Assembly (NCBI RefSeq): GCF_003024195.1
Contig: NZ_KZ679049.1
Location: 318,556 to 382,555 of the forward strand
Source: Streptomyces dioscori
Lineage (GTDB): Bacteria; Actinomycetota; Actinomycetes; Streptomycetales; Streptomycetaceae
Direction of reading: 5' to 3'
DNA length: 64,000 nucleotides
Under the pieces are notes generated by a model. The model was not told the origin of the DNA and ran no database searches. It saw only the letters and a list, made by a program, of their open reading frames with translations. The first letter of the stretch is position 1; each line of letters begins with the position of its first letter. The position numbers were made by a program, and so were the translations under genes. Of the stretch, positions 50,401 through 59,225 are shown one piece after another.

Positions 50401-51417
50401 GTGGCAGCAGGCAGCCCCCGCCCCACGAGCCGTGACGTCGCCCAGGCCGCGGGAGTGTCCCAGGCGGCCGTCTCCCTCGTGCTCGGCGACAAATGGCGCG
50501 GACGTGTCTCCGTACGCACCGCCGAACGCGTACGCGAAGCCGCCCGCGAACTCGGCTACCGCCCCAACCTCGCCGCCCGCAACCTCCGCCTCGGCAGCAC
50601 CCGTACCGTCCTCCTGGTGGTACCCGCCCTCACCACGGAGTTCTTCGCAGGCGTGTACACCGGCGCGGCCCGCGTCGCCGCCGACCACGGATTCGGCGTA
50701 CTGCTCTACCCCTCCCCCGAAGGCATCGGACCGGCCCGCGACCCCTTCGCCTCCGCACAGGCCGCCCTCGACGGCGTCATCGCCTCCTCCATGGCCGCCG
50801 ACGCCCTCACCGCCATCCGCGGCGACCAGCTCCCCCTCGTCATGCTCGACAGCGACCCCGCCGGCAGCACCGGCGCGGCGACCGTCAACCTCGACATCCG
50901 CGACGGCGTCCGCCAGGTCGCGGAACACCTCCTGGCCCTGGGCCACCGCCGCTTCCTGCACCTCGCGGCCGACATCCCGTCCTGGACCTTCGACATTCGC
51001 GCCCGCGAACTCGCCGCACGCCTCGCCGACGTCCCCGGCACCGAGCTGCGCACGGCCGCCGCCCCGATCTCCATCGACGAGGCCCGGGCCGCCGCGGAAA
51101 CCGCCCTCTCCGCCCCCGGCCCCCGCCCCACGGCCCTCGTCTGCGACGACGACAAACTCGCCGCCGGCGCCTACAAGGCCGCCCGCCGCCTCGGCCTGCG
51201 CATCCCCGACGACCTCTCCGTCACCGGCCTCGACGACCTGGCCCTCGCCACCGCCCTCGACCCCGAACTGACCACCGTCCGCCTCGACGCCGAACTCTTC
51301 GGAGAACGCGGCATGCAAGCACTCCTGGCGGTCCTGGAGTCCCGCGTCCCCACCCCGGGCGACATCCCGGTCACCTTGGTCGTACGAGGCTCCACGGCAC
51401 GACCGGGGCCCCTGTAA
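50401..51417 (+). CDS. LacI-family transcriptional regulator
   Basis: A 338-residue LacI/GalR regulator. The N-terminal HTH reads TSRDVAQAAGVSQAAVSLVL, then the hinge helix YRPNLAARNLRLGSTRTV. A periplasmic-binding-type effector domain follows (TEFFAGVYTGAARVAADHGF, ALVCDDDKLAAGAYKAARRL). It is divergent from the MFS transporter gene, which it probably regulates. The GTG start is preceded by only a weak AGG element. Confidence 0.94.
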   Translation: MAAGSPRPTSRDVAQAAGVSQAAVSLVLGDKWRGRVSVRTAERVREAARELGYRPNLAARNLRLGSTRTVLLVVPALTTEFFAGVYTGAARVAADHGFGVLLYPSPEGIGPARDPFASAQAALDGVIASSMAADALTAIRGDQLPLVMLDSDPAGSTGAATVNLDIRDGVRQVAEHLLALGHRRFLHLAADIPSWTFDIRARELAARLADVPGTELRTAAAPISIDEARAAAETALSAPGPRPTALVCDDDKLAAGAYKAARRLGLRIPDDLSVTGLDDLALATALDPELTTVRLDAELFGERGMQALLAVLESRVPTPGDIPVTLVVRGSTARPGPL

Positions 51418-51435
51418 GGAACCACGGTTCCATGG

Positions 51436-51658
51436 AGGCGCGGGGAACAGCGCAATCTTGCGTCCTCGGCTGCTAGGGGCGCGGGGAACAGCGCAGTCTT
51501 TTGTCTGTCAGGGGCGCGGCGAACAACGCAGCCTTCCGCCCCTCAGGGGCGCGGGGAACGGCGCATTCTTTTGTCTGTCAGGGGCGCGGGGAACGGCGCA
51601 ATCCTGTCGCTTGCAAGGGGCGCGGGGAACGGCGCGACCAGCCCCCACCGGCCCGCAC
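51436..51658 (+). repeat. Array of six dispersed GC repeats between LacI and prcA
   Basis: Six copies of an about 21-nt core (AGGGGCGCGGGGAACNGCGCA) start near 51436, 51475, 51509, 51544, 51579 and 51616, spaced 34-39 nt. Spacers are short; TCTTTTGTCTGTC is shared by two of them. The last copy carries the CCACCGGCCCGCA tail seen elsewhere. The 312-nt gap 51418-51729 has no gene. It is not a CRISPR array: spacers are 13-18 nt and partly identical. Confidence 0.88.
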
Positions 51659-51666
51659 AACACCAC

Positions 51667-51695
51667 GTGCCCCCGGCCGGAGAGGCCAGGGGCAC
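51667..51695 (-). terminator. Terminator of the prcBA operon
   Basis: On the minus strand GTGCCCCTGGCC pairs with GGCCGGGGGCAC across a five-nt loop, 35 nt beyond the prcA stop. There is no long U-tract. Confidence 0.7.
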
Positions 51696-51729
51696 GCATG
51701 AGCCATCAAGGTCGAGGAGACCGAGGAGG

Positions 51730-52476
51730 TCACTCCTCGTCGTCAGGATCCTCCGCCTCCGCAGCGGTGGAAGCCCCACCCTCCTCCAGCAACCGCCCAA
51801 GCTGCCGCCCGACGATCCGCTTGAACTTCCGCGCCTGCGGCCGCGTCCGGTCCAGCACAGCCACTTCCAGCCGCTCCGCCGGAATCTCCCGCTCACTGCC
51901 GTTCGTGTCACGCGACAACGCCTGAACGGCCAGCTTCAGCGCCTCCGCCAAGGACATCCCGTCCTCGTGCCGCTGATCCAGATACGTACTGATCGTCTCG
52001 GCGTTCCCGCCGACCGCCACCGACCCGTGCTCGTCCACGATCGAACCGTCGTGCGGCAGCCGGTAGATCTGGTCGCCCTCAGGGGTCTCCCCCACCTCGG
52101 CGACCACCAGCTCCACCTCGTACGGCTTCTCCGCCGCGGACGAGAAGATCGTGCCCAGCGTCTGGGCATAGACGTTGGCCAGACCACGGGCGGTCACGTC
52201 GTCACGGTCGTACGTGTAACCCCGCAGATCGGCATAGCGCACACCGCCGATCCGCAGATTCTCGTACTCGTTGTACTTACCGGCGGCCGCGAAGCCGATC
52301 CGGTCATAGATCTCGCTGAACTTGTGCAGCGCACGGGACGGGTTCTCGCCGACGAACACGATGCCGTCGGCGAACTGCAGCACAACGAGGCTGCGACCAC
52401 GGGCGATGCCCTTGCGGGCGTATTCCGCCCGGTCGGCCATGGCCTGCTGGGGTGATACATAGAACGGCGTCGACAC
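51730..52476 (-). CDS. prcA: 20S proteasome alpha subunit
   Basis: The alpha subunit forms the outer, gating rings of the 20S core particle. The 248-residue protein begins MSTPFYVSPQQAMADRAEYARKGIARGRS, the gating N-terminus typical of actinobacterial PrcA, with the core YDRIGFAAAGKYNEYENLRI. It ends in a Glu/Asp-rich tail (EAEDPDDEE). It lies 56 nt after prcB in the same operon. Confidence 0.98.
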   Translation of the reverse strand: MSTPFYVSPQQAMADRAEYARKGIARGRSLVVLQFADGIVFVGENPSRALHKFSEIYDRIGFAAAGKYNEYENLRIGGVRYADLRGYTYDRDDVTARGLANVYAQTLGTIFSSAAEKPYEVELVVAEVGETPEGDQIYRLPHDGSIVDEHGSVAVGGNAETISTYLDQRHEDGMSLAEALKLAVQALSRDTNGSEREIPAERLEVAVLDRTRPQARKFKRIVGRQLGRLLEEGGASTAAEAEDPDDEE

Positions 52477-52532
52477 CGGCTATCCGTCCCTTTCTGTGGA
52501 AGTCACTGGATCACCTGGAAAACGGGCCGCTG

Positions 52533-53378
52533 CTAGAGCAGCGCGGCACGCGGACCGTCGGGCTGCTCCAGACGCCGCTCGATGATCGCGCGAGCGATCT
52601 CGGAGGACTCCTCGTCCGTGAGCCGGCGGAAGCCGTCCTCGGTGATCACGGTGACGATCGGGTAGATCCGGCGGGCGACATCGGGCCCACCGGTCGCCGA
52701 GTCGTCGTCGGCCGCGTCGTACAGCGCCTGCACGACGAGCGTCGTGGCCTGCTCCTCCGTCAGGTCCTTGTGGAACAGCTTCTTCATCGCACCGCGCGCG
52801 AAGAGCGAGCCGGAGCCCGTCGCCGCGAAGCCGTGCTCCTCGGAGCGGCCGCCCGTCACGTCGTAGGAGAAGATGCGGCCCTTGTCGCGGTCGACGTCGA
52901 AGCCGGCGAAGAGCGGGACCACGGCGAGGCCCTGCATGGCCATGCCGAGGTTCGAACGGATCATCGTGGACAGGCGGTTCGCCTTGCCCTCCAGGGAGAG
53001 CGTCGTGCCCTCCACCTTCTCGAAGTGCTCCAGTTCGAGCTGGAACAGCTTCACCATCTCGACGGCCAGGCCTGCCGTACCGGCGATACCGACGGCCGAG
53101 TACTCGTCCGCCGGGAACACCTTCTCGATGTCCCGCTGCGCGATGACGTTGCCCATCGTGGCCCGCCGGTCGCCGGCGAGGACGACACCGCCGGCGAAGG
53201 TGACGGCGACGATGGTCGTGCCGTGCGGGGCCTCGATGACTCCCTGCGTGGGCGGCAACTGCCGCTTGCCCGGGAGCATCTCCGGCTGATGGTCGGACAG
53301 GAAGTCCATGAAGGACGACGACCCGGGCGTCAGGAAGGCAGCTGGTAGACGCCCGGTGCTACGAGTGTTGGCTTCCAC
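52533..53378 (-). CDS. prcB: 20S proteasome beta subunit
   Basis: The catalytic N-terminal-nucleophile subunit, 281 residues as a precursor. The propeptide is cleaved between Gly53 and Thr54 in EAPHGTTIVAVTFAGG, exposing Thr54. Lys and Asp active-site partners are expected in the conserved GDRRATMGN region. GTG 53378 (MEANTRSTGRLPAAFL) has GGAAGG upstream and matches the family length; the longer open frame runs into the upstream nuclease gene. The start lies 49 nt inside that gene's 3' end. Confidence 0.98.
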   Translation of the reverse strand: MEANTRSTGRLPAAFLTPGSSSFMDFLSDHQPEMLPGKRQLPPTQGVIEAPHGTTIVAVTFAGGVVLAGDRRATMGNVIAQRDIEKVFPADEYSAVGIAGTAGLAVEMVKLFQLELEHFEKVEGTTLSLEGKANRLSTMIRSNLGMAMQGLAVVPLFAGFDVDRDKGRIFSYDVTGGRSEEHGFAATGSGSLFARGAMKKLFHKDLTEEQATTLVVQALYDAADDDSATGGPDVARRIYPIVTVITEDGFRRLTDEESSEIARAIIERRLEQPDGPRAALL

Positions 53379-53917
53379 GCGTTTCCTTCCACGTATGTCG
53401 CAGCCCGCCTTATGACGTCGGGCCGATCCTTGAACTGCCCCAGTGCGGCATTGCAGCTGAAGCACAGTACGCCTCGGACCCTACCCGTCTCGTGGTCGTG
53501 ATCCACATGTCCGGCAGGGGCAGAAAGGCAGATGCAACAGATTCCCTGCTGCTCCGCGATCATCGCGTCCAACTCCGCTGGCGTGAGGCCGTACTTGCGC
53601 TGGAAGTAGCTGACTCGGTTCCGCTCGGCACGGCACGGTCGGCAGTAGCTCGCCCAGCCGTCCGAGGATGTCTGGTTGCGCTCCCATTCGGCGTGGGACT
53701 TGACCTCTTCGCACTGCGGGCAACGCTTGTGCCCACGCGGGACGGGCACCTTGACCCGCACGGTCCGTCCCTTGGCTTCTTGGCGTTCCCGGTAGTACTC
53801 CGCAGCACACTCGCGGCAATTGGCCTGCAGACCGTCAGGCCGGGACTTGTTGCGCGCGAATGCGCTGACCGGAAGCACCTTCTGGCACGCCGAGCACTTC
53901 TTCATGTCGGCGTTCAC
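53330..53917 (-). CDS. Endonuclease VII-like HNH nuclease inside the proteasome operon
   Basis: A 195-residue protein. Two similar Cys-rich modules come first: CSACQKVLPVSAF ending CREC, then CPQCEEVKSHAEW ending CRPC. The recombination endonuclease VII domain follows: GICCICLSAPAGHVDHDHETG, then RGVLCFSCNAALGQFKD. The His-Asp-His and zinc cysteines of the family are intact. Endonuclease VII of phage T4 cleaves branched DNA. The gene sits between pup (8-nt gap) and prcB (49-nt overlap) in the same direction, so it should be co-expressed with the proteasome. No role in protein degradation is known to me. Confidence 0.88.
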   Translation of the reverse strand: MNADMKKCSACQKVLPVSAFARNKSRPDGLQANCRECAAEYYRERQEAKGRTVRVKVPVPRGHKRCPQCEEVKSHAEWERNQTSSDGWASYCRPCRAERNRVSYFQRKYGLTPAELDAMIAEQQGICCICLSAPAGHVDHDHETGRVRGVLCFSCNAALGQFKDRPDVIRRAATYVEGNAWKPTLVAPGVYQLPS

Positions 53918-53925
53918 CTATGTGA

Positions 53926-54141
53926 TTACTGTCCGCCCTTTTGAACGAACGACCTCACGAAATCCTCTGCGTTCTCTTCGAGCACGTCATCGATTTCGTC
54001 CAGGACCGAGTCGACATCGTCGCTCAGTTTCTCCTGGCGTTCCTTGAGGTCCTCCGATGCCTGTGCTTCGGGCGCTTCCTCGACCTGCTCGGTCTCGCGC
54101 GTCGCCTTCTGCTGTCCGCCGCCGGTGTCCTTGGTCGCCAT
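53926..54141 (-). CDS. pup: Prokaryotic ubiquitin-like protein Pup
   Basis: A 71-residue intrinsically disordered modifier. The start is MATKDTGGGQQKATRE, preceded by GGTGAGG. The C-terminal half holds the ARC-binding helix SDDVDSVLDEIDDVLEENAE and ends FVRSFVQKGGQ. The terminal Gln must be deamidated to Glu by Dop before ligation by PafA. It heads the pup-nuclease-prcB-prcA run. Confidence 0.98.
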   Translation of the reverse strand: MATKDTGGGQQKATRETEQVEEAPEAQASEDLKERQEKLSDDVDSVLDEIDDVLEENAEDFVRSFVQKGGQ

Positions 54142-54297
54142 AACCCTCACCCCGCTCGGTTTCGACGTTCTTGATCAGACCCTACAAGCAGGGTCCGACA
54201 TCGGCCCCACAGTTGTCACAACGTCCGGGAACCACCTCGATGATTCCCGGACTGCGGCTTTTCCACCCTGTCGGGCCGGATCGGCCCGGTGGTCGTT

Positions 54298-55809
54298 TCA
54301 GTTGCCCGACAGGACCTTGACCAGGTCTTCTGCCGTCCGACAGCGGTCGAGAAGCGCTTTCACGTGATTACGCGTTCCGCGAAGCGGCTCCAGGGTTGGA
54401 ACGCGCTGGAGCGAGTCCCGGCCCGGCAGATCGAAGATCACCGAGTCCCAGGAGGCCGCCGCGACGTCGTCCGCGTACTGTTCGAGGCAGCGTCCGCGGA
54501 AGTACGCGCGGGTGTCCTCCGGCGGCTTCGTCTCGGCCCGCTCGACGCCCGTCTCGTCCAGCAGCCGCTTGATGCGGCCGCGGGCCACCAGGCGGTTGTA
54601 GAGGCCCTTGTCGGGCCGTACGTCGGCGTACTGGAGGTCGACCAGGTGCAGCCGGGCGGCGTCCCAGTCGAGGTTGTCGCGGCGCCGGTAGCCCTCCATG
54701 AGCTCCCGCTTGGCCACCCAGTCCAGCTCGCCCGACAGGCTCATCGGGTTGGTCTCCAGCCGGCCCAGGACGTCCTCCCAGCGGGTCAGCACGTCCTTGG
54801 TCTGCTCGTCCGCGTCGGCGCCGTAGCGCTCCTCGACGTACTTGCGGGCCAGTTCGAAGTACTCCATCTGGAGCTGGACCGCGGTGAGGGTCCGGCCGCT
54901 GCGGAGGGTGATCAGGCGCTTGAGGGTGGGGTCGTGCGAGACCTGGTGCAGGGTGCGCACCGGCTGGTCGACGGCGAGGTCCACGGCGATGAAGCCGTCC
55001 TCGATCATGGACAGGACGAGGGCGGTGGTGCCGAGCTTGAGGTAGGTCGAGATCTCGGAGAGGTTGGCGTCGCCGATGATCACGTGCAGGCGGCGGTATT
55101 TCTCGGCGTCGGCGTGCGGCTCGTCACGGGTGTTGATGATGGGGCGCTTGAGGGTGGTTTCGAGGCCCACCTCGACCTCGAAGTAGTCGGCGCGCTGGCT
55201 GAGCTGGAAACCGTGTTCGTGTCCGTCCTGACCGATGCCGACGCGGCCCGCTCCGGTGACGACCTGGCGTGAGACGAAGAACGGGGTGAGGTGGCGCACG
55301 ATGTCCGAGAAGGGGGTCTCCCGCTTCATCAGGTAGTTCTCGTGCGTGCCGTAGGAGGCGCCTTTGTTGTCGGTGTTGTTCTTGTAGAGGTGAATCGGCT
55401 GGGCGCCGGGGAGCTGGGCGGCGCGCTCGGCGGCTTCCGCCATGATGCGTTCGCCGGCCTTGTCCCACAGGACGGCGTCCAGCGGGTTGGTCACTTCGGG
55501 GGAGCTGTATTCGGGGTGTGCGTGGTCGACGTACAGCCGTGCCCCGTTGGTGAGGATGACGTTGGCGAGGCCGATGTCCTCGTCGGTGAGCTGACTGGAG
55601 TCGGCGGCTTCGCGGGCGAGGTCGAAGCCCCGCGCGTCCCGCAGCGGGTTCTCCTCCTCGAAGTCCCAGCGGGCCCGCCGGGCCCGGTGCATCGCCGCCG
55701 CGTAGGCGTTGACGATCTGGGACGAGGTGAGCATGGCATTGGCGTTGGGGTGGCCGGGGACGGAGATCCCGTACTCCGTCTCGATGCCCATTACTCGCCG
55801 TACGGTCAT
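54298..55809 (-). CDS. dop: Pup deamidase/depupylase Dop
   Basis: Dop deamidates the C-terminal Gln of Pup and also removes Pup from substrates. The 503-residue protein begins MTVRRVMGIETEYGIS and has the Dop-specific loop following VPGHPNANAMLTSSQIVNAY, which PafA lacks. Shared nucleotide-site stretches include IHLYKNNTDNKGASYGTHEN and INTRDEPHADAEKYRRLHVI. It is transcribed towards pup, with a 156-nt gap that may hold a separate pup promoter. Confidence 0.98.
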   Translation of the reverse strand: MTVRRVMGIETEYGISVPGHPNANAMLTSSQIVNAYAAAMHRARRARWDFEEENPLRDARGFDLAREAADSSQLTDEDIGLANVILTNGARLYVDHAHPEYSSPEVTNPLDAVLWDKAGERIMAEAAERAAQLPGAQPIHLYKNNTDNKGASYGTHENYLMKRETPFSDIVRHLTPFFVSRQVVTGAGRVGIGQDGHEHGFQLSQRADYFEVEVGLETTLKRPIINTRDEPHADAEKYRRLHVIIGDANLSEISTYLKLGTTALVLSMIEDGFIAVDLAVDQPVRTLHQVSHDPTLKRLITLRSGRTLTAVQLQMEYFELARKYVEERYGADADEQTKDVLTRWEDVLGRLETNPMSLSGELDWVAKRELMEGYRRRDNLDWDAARLHLVDLQYADVRPDKGLYNRLVARGRIKRLLDETGVERAETKPPEDTRAYFRGRCLEQYADDVAAASWDSVIFDLPGRDSLQRVPTLEPLRGTRNHVKALLDRCRTAEDLVKVLSGN

Positions 55810-56000
55810 GCGGCCCTCCTTGCCCGGCGGCGTCCTCGGTCGGGGACGCCGCTCAAGTACCGCTGGCGCTCCGGTGCGTGTGCGGTGCCCGTCCCCGCAC
55901 TGCGCGACTCGGCGGTACCGAAGAGCCTAGAGCGCCTTTGCGCTGGTGGGGAGATCATTTGCGTCATTGCTCAGCTCCAGCTGTGCCCTGGAAAACAGTT

Positions 56001-56033
56001 GGCTGCGGGTACCCGGTGAGGGCACCCGCAGCC
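56001..56033 (-). terminator. Intrinsic terminator after arc
   Basis: GGCTGCGGGT and ACCCGCAGCC form a perfect 10-bp stem 10 nt beyond the arc stop. Read on the minus strand it is followed by AACTGTTTTCC. Confidence 0.75.
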
Positions 56034-56043
56034 ACCCTGTCTT

Positions 56044-57810
56044 TTACAGGTACTGACCGGTGTTCGCCACCGTGTCGATGGAGCGTCCGGTGTCCGCGCC
56101 CTGCTTTCCGGTGATGAGTGTCCGGATGTAAACGATCCGTTCGCCCTTCTTTCCGGAGATGCGGGCCCAGTCGTCCGGGTTGGTGGTGTTCGGCAGGTCC
56201 TCGTTCTCCTTGAACTCGTCCACGCAGGCCTGGAGCAGGTGGGAGACCCGCAGGCCCTTCTGGGTGTGTTCGAGGAAGTCCTTGATCGCCATTTTCTTGG
56301 CGCGGCCGACGATGTTCTCGATCATGGCGCCGGAGTTGAAGTCCTTGAAGTAGAGGACTTCCTTGTCGCCGTTGGCGTACGTGACTTCGAGGAAGCGGTT
56401 TTCCTCGGATTCGGTGTACATGTGCTCGACGGCGGTCTGGATCATGCTCTGGACGGTGGTGCTCTTGCTGCCTCCGTGCTCGCCGACGTCGTCGGGGTGC
56501 AGCGGGAGGCGTTCGGTGAGGTACTTGGCGAAGATGTCCTTGGCCGCTTCGGCGTCCGGACGCTCGATCTTGATCTTCACGTCGAGGCGGCCGGGGCGCA
56601 GGATGGCGGGGTCGATCATGTCCTCACGGTTGGAGGCGCCGATGACCACGACGTTCTGCAGGCCTTCCACGCCGTCGATCTCGGCGAGCAGCTGGGGGAC
56701 GATGGTGTTCTCCACGTCCGAGCTGACGCCTGATCCGCGGGTGCGGAAGAGGGATTCCATCTCGTCGAAGAAGACGATGACGGGGGTGCCCTCGCTGGCC
56801 TTTTCACGGGCGCGCTGGAAGACGAGGCGGATCTGCCGCTCGGTCTCGCCGACGTACTTGTTGAGGAGTTCGGGGCCCTTGATGTTGAGGAAGAAGCTCT
56901 TGCCGGTGGCCTGGCCGGTCACTTCGGCGACCTTTTTGGCCAGTGAGTTGGCGACGGCCTTGGCGATGAGTGTCTTGCCGCATCCGGGGGGCCCGTAGAG
57001 CAGTACGCCCTTGGGGGGGCGCAGTTCGTGCTCCTTGAAGAGGTCGGGGTAGAGGTAGGGGAGCTCGACGGCGTCGCGGATCATTTCGATCTGGCCGCCC
57101 AGACCGCCGATCTGCTCGTAGCCGATGTCGGGGACCTCTTCGAGGACGAGCTCTTCGACCTCGCTCTTGGGCACGACTTCGTAGACGTAGCCGGAGCGGG
57201 GTTCGAGGAGGAGGGCGTCGCCCGGACGGATGACTACGTCCAGGAGTGGTTCGGCGAGCCGGACCACCCGTTCCTCGTCGGTGTGGCCCTGTACGAGGGC
57301 GCGCTCGCCGTCCTCAAGGATCTCCTTGAGGGTGACGATGTCGCCGACGCTCTCGTATTCCATGGCCTCGACCACGTTGAGAGCTTCGTTGAGCATCAGT
57401 TCCTGGCCGCGTCGGAGCTCTTCGAGTTCGACGCTGGGGCTGACGTTCACGCGGAGTTTTCGGCCGCCGGTGAAGATGTCGGCGGTGCCGTCCTCGTTCG
57501 CTGCGAGGAAGACTCCGAAGCCGGCCGGCGGCTGTGCGAGCCGGTCGACTTCCTCCTTGAGTGCCACGATCTGGTCGCGGGCCTCTCGGAGGGTGTTGGC
57601 CAGCCGCTCGTTCTGCGCGGACACGCCGGCCAGATTGGTCTGCAGCTCGACGATCCGCTCTTCGAGAATCCTCGTGTGTCGCGGAGAGTCGGCGAGCTTG
57701 CGTCGCAGGACGGCGATCTCCTGCTCAAGGTAGGCAATCTGCCCGGACGGGTCGTCGGACCCTCGTCCCGGGCGGATGCCGCGGTTCATGTCGTCGTCGT
57801 GGGCTGCCAC
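56044..57810 (-). CDS. arc: Proteasome-activating AAA ATPase ARC (Mpa)
   Basis: The hexameric unfoldase that captures pupylated proteins and feeds the 20S core. The 588-residue protein has an N-terminal coiled coil (IAYLEQEIAVLRRKLADS, then LREARDQIVALKEEVDRLA) that binds Pup, two OB folds and one AAA domain. Walker A is LLYGPPGCGKTLIAKAVA and Walker B is VIVFFDEMESLF. The C-terminus ends in GQYL, the motif that docks into the alpha ring. GTG 57810 (MAAHDDDMNRG) follows GGAGGTGAGG. It is divergent from the ferredoxin gene. Confidence 0.98.
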   Translation of the reverse strand: MAAHDDDMNRGIRPGRGSDDPSGQIAYLEQEIAVLRRKLADSPRHTRILEERIVELQTNLAGVSAQNERLANTLREARDQIVALKEEVDRLAQPPAGFGVFLAANEDGTADIFTGGRKLRVNVSPSVELEELRRGQELMLNEALNVVEAMEYESVGDIVTLKEILEDGERALVQGHTDEERVVRLAEPLLDVVIRPGDALLLEPRSGYVYEVVPKSEVEELVLEEVPDIGYEQIGGLGGQIEMIRDAVELPYLYPDLFKEHELRPPKGVLLYGPPGCGKTLIAKAVANSLAKKVAEVTGQATGKSFFLNIKGPELLNKYVGETERQIRLVFQRAREKASEGTPVIVFFDEMESLFRTRGSGVSSDVENTIVPQLLAEIDGVEGLQNVVVIGASNREDMIDPAILRPGRLDVKIKIERPDAEAAKDIFAKYLTERLPLHPDDVGEHGGSKSTTVQSMIQTAVEHMYTESEENRFLEVTYANGDKEVLYFKDFNSGAMIENIVGRAKKMAIKDFLEHTQKGLRVSHLLQACVDEFKENEDLPNTTNPDDWARISGKKGERIVYIRTLITGKQGADTGRSIDTVANTGQYL

Positions 57811-58062
57811 GGTCCTCACCTCCTCCAAGGGGAGCTGGACGCTTCCAGACCCTACCTGGGTGGGTGTCGATTGAAACCCCTAGATCAAAAGACTGTCGGG
57901 GTGTGTCCGATCTTCACCCTTGCGCTCTCCCTCACGCCAGTGGAATACCCACCCAACATGATTGGGAAGCCGACGGAGGTAGGGTCGAAGTGTTCAACAC
58001 CCGTCAGAGCTGGCGCGATTCCCCCGTCTTCGGGCCGCTCTGCGCAGGAAACGGCAGGAGAA

Positions 58063-58368
58063 ATGACCGTGCAGCAGGAGGCCGGAGTCGACGGCGAGGC
58101 GCTTGAGGTCTGGATCGACCAGGACCTGTGCACCGGCGACGGGATCTGTGTCCAGTACGCGCCCGAGGTGTTCGAACTGGACATCGACGGGCTGGCCTAT
58201 GTGAAGAGCCCGGGTGACGAGCTTCTGCAGACCCCGGGTGCGACAACGCCCGTACCGCTGACGCTTCTGCGTGATGTCGCCGACTCCGCGAAGGAGTGTC
58301 CTGGCGACTGCATCCATGTACGTCGTGTGTCGGACAGTGTCGAGGTGTACGGGCCCGACGCGGAGTGA
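58063..58368 (+). CDS. Small 3Fe-4S-type ferredoxin
   Basis: A 101-residue ferredoxin starting MTVQQEAGVDGEALEVWIDQ. The cluster-binding segments are DLCTGDGICVQYAPEVFEL and AKECPGDCIHVRR. The CxxGxxC spacing with Gly/Asp in place of the middle Cys is typical of 3Fe-4S electron donors to P450s in Streptomyces. AGGAG precedes the ATG. It is divergent from arc, and its partner is unknown; the conservon P450 is too far away to infer a link. Confidence 0.9.
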   Translation: MTVQQEAGVDGEALEVWIDQDLCTGDGICVQYAPEVFELDIDGLAYVKSPGDELLQTPGATTPVPLTLLRDVADSAKECPGDCIHVRRVSDSVEVYGPDAE

Positions 58369-58373
58369 GTGTG

Positions 58374-58423
58374 CGGGCACCTCGCGTGACGCGGGTGCCC
58401 GGTTCCTCCTGGTTGTCTTTTTT
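58374..58423 (+). terminator. Intrinsic terminator of the ferredoxin gene
   Basis: CGGGCACC pairs with GGTGCCCG, with an inner CGCG/CGCG extension and one bulge. A TTGTCTTTTTT tract follows. A classic intrinsic terminator six nt after the stop. Confidence 0.85.
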
Positions 58424-58461
58424 CTCACATGCGCGGATTTACCCGCTGCGGTGCCGTGGTC

Positions 58462-59037
58462 TCACATACTGCGGGCCGCGGGCGGTGTCGAGCGTACGAA
58501 GGCGCCGTTCTTCCACTGCCATGCGGCGCTCTCGTTCACGTCGGGGCAGCAACTCGGTACGTCGGGCGAGGAGTAGCCGAGCAGGGTGGCGGTGACGGTG
58601 GCGTCGCGCAGGGCGAAGTCCTGGACGGAGAGTCGGTCCTTCGGGTCGACGAGGGTGGCGACGACTCTGGCCTTCGGGGTGCCTTCGGACGCGGTGAGGA
58701 CGTAGACGCCGCTGGGCGGGGTGCCGGACCCGGCGTCGCAGCGGACGACGGCGACCGTCTCGGGGAGGCCGTCGCCGTCGAGGTCGCCGGAGGCCTTCTT
58801 CTGGACGAGTACCTTCGCGGGGCCGCAGTCCAGGGGGAAGTCCGCGCGGGCGGGGTCGGGGGCTGTGGCTGTGGCCGGGGCGCCCTTGGCCTCGATGCCG
58901 TGCTGGGCGGCCGTGGCCTCGTCGGGCTGCAGGAATCCGGAGGCCGCGACGACCGCGGCGAGCGCTGCCGCCGTGGCGACCCAGTGGATCGGGCGGGTGT
59001 GGGTGTGGGCCAGTTCCGGGACGGCGGGGTGCTGCAC
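58462..59037 (-). CDS. Exported protein with FG-GAP-like repeat
   Basis: A 191-residue secreted or anchored protein. An N-terminal hydrophobic segment (HWVATAAALAAVVAASGFL) is followed by a domain with SGDLDGDGLPETVAVVRC, an FG-GAP/VCBS-like calcium-binding repeat, and paired cysteines (DCGPAKVL, PSCCPDVNESAAWQW). I set the GTG start at 59037 behind an AGGAG element; the frame is open further upstream but without similarity. No function is known. Conserved in streptomycetes next to the ferredoxin, as I recall. Confidence 0.78.
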   Translation of the reverse strand: MQHPAVPELAHTHTRPIHWVATAAALAAVVAASGFLQPDEATAAQHGIEAKGAPATATAPDPARADFPLDCGPAKVLVQKKASGDLDGDGLPETVAVVRCDAGSGTPPSGVYVLTASEGTPKARVVATLVDPKDRLSVQDFALRDATVTATLLGYSSPDVPSCCPDVNESAAWQWKNGAFVRSTPPAARSM

Positions 59038-59153
59038 TAGGAGTGTCTCCTGTGAGGGCTGTGCCGGTGGGGTGGCCAGAATGGTGCCACACGTCACACC
59101 GCGAGGGAACGGTGGGGTGGACGGTACTGGCGGAACGTCAAGGGAAATGCGCT

Positions 59154-59191
59154 GTGGCCGAGTTCCGAGGGATCCTCGGGAACTCGGCCAC
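59154..59191 (-). terminator. Terminator hairpin after trmI
   Basis: GTGGCCGAGTTCC pairs with GGAACTCGGCCAC, extended inward by GAGG/CCTC past a bulge. It lies 35 nt downstream of the trmI stop on the minus strand. Confidence 0.75.
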
Positions 59192-59225
59192 GGTGCTTGC
59201 GCGTTGTGGGCGGCACAGGGCCGCT

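Noticed and set aside
51436..51658. Six regularly spaced repeats as a CRISPR array
   Set aside because: Spacers are 13-18 nt, some identical, and the same unit occurs singly elsewhere in the window.
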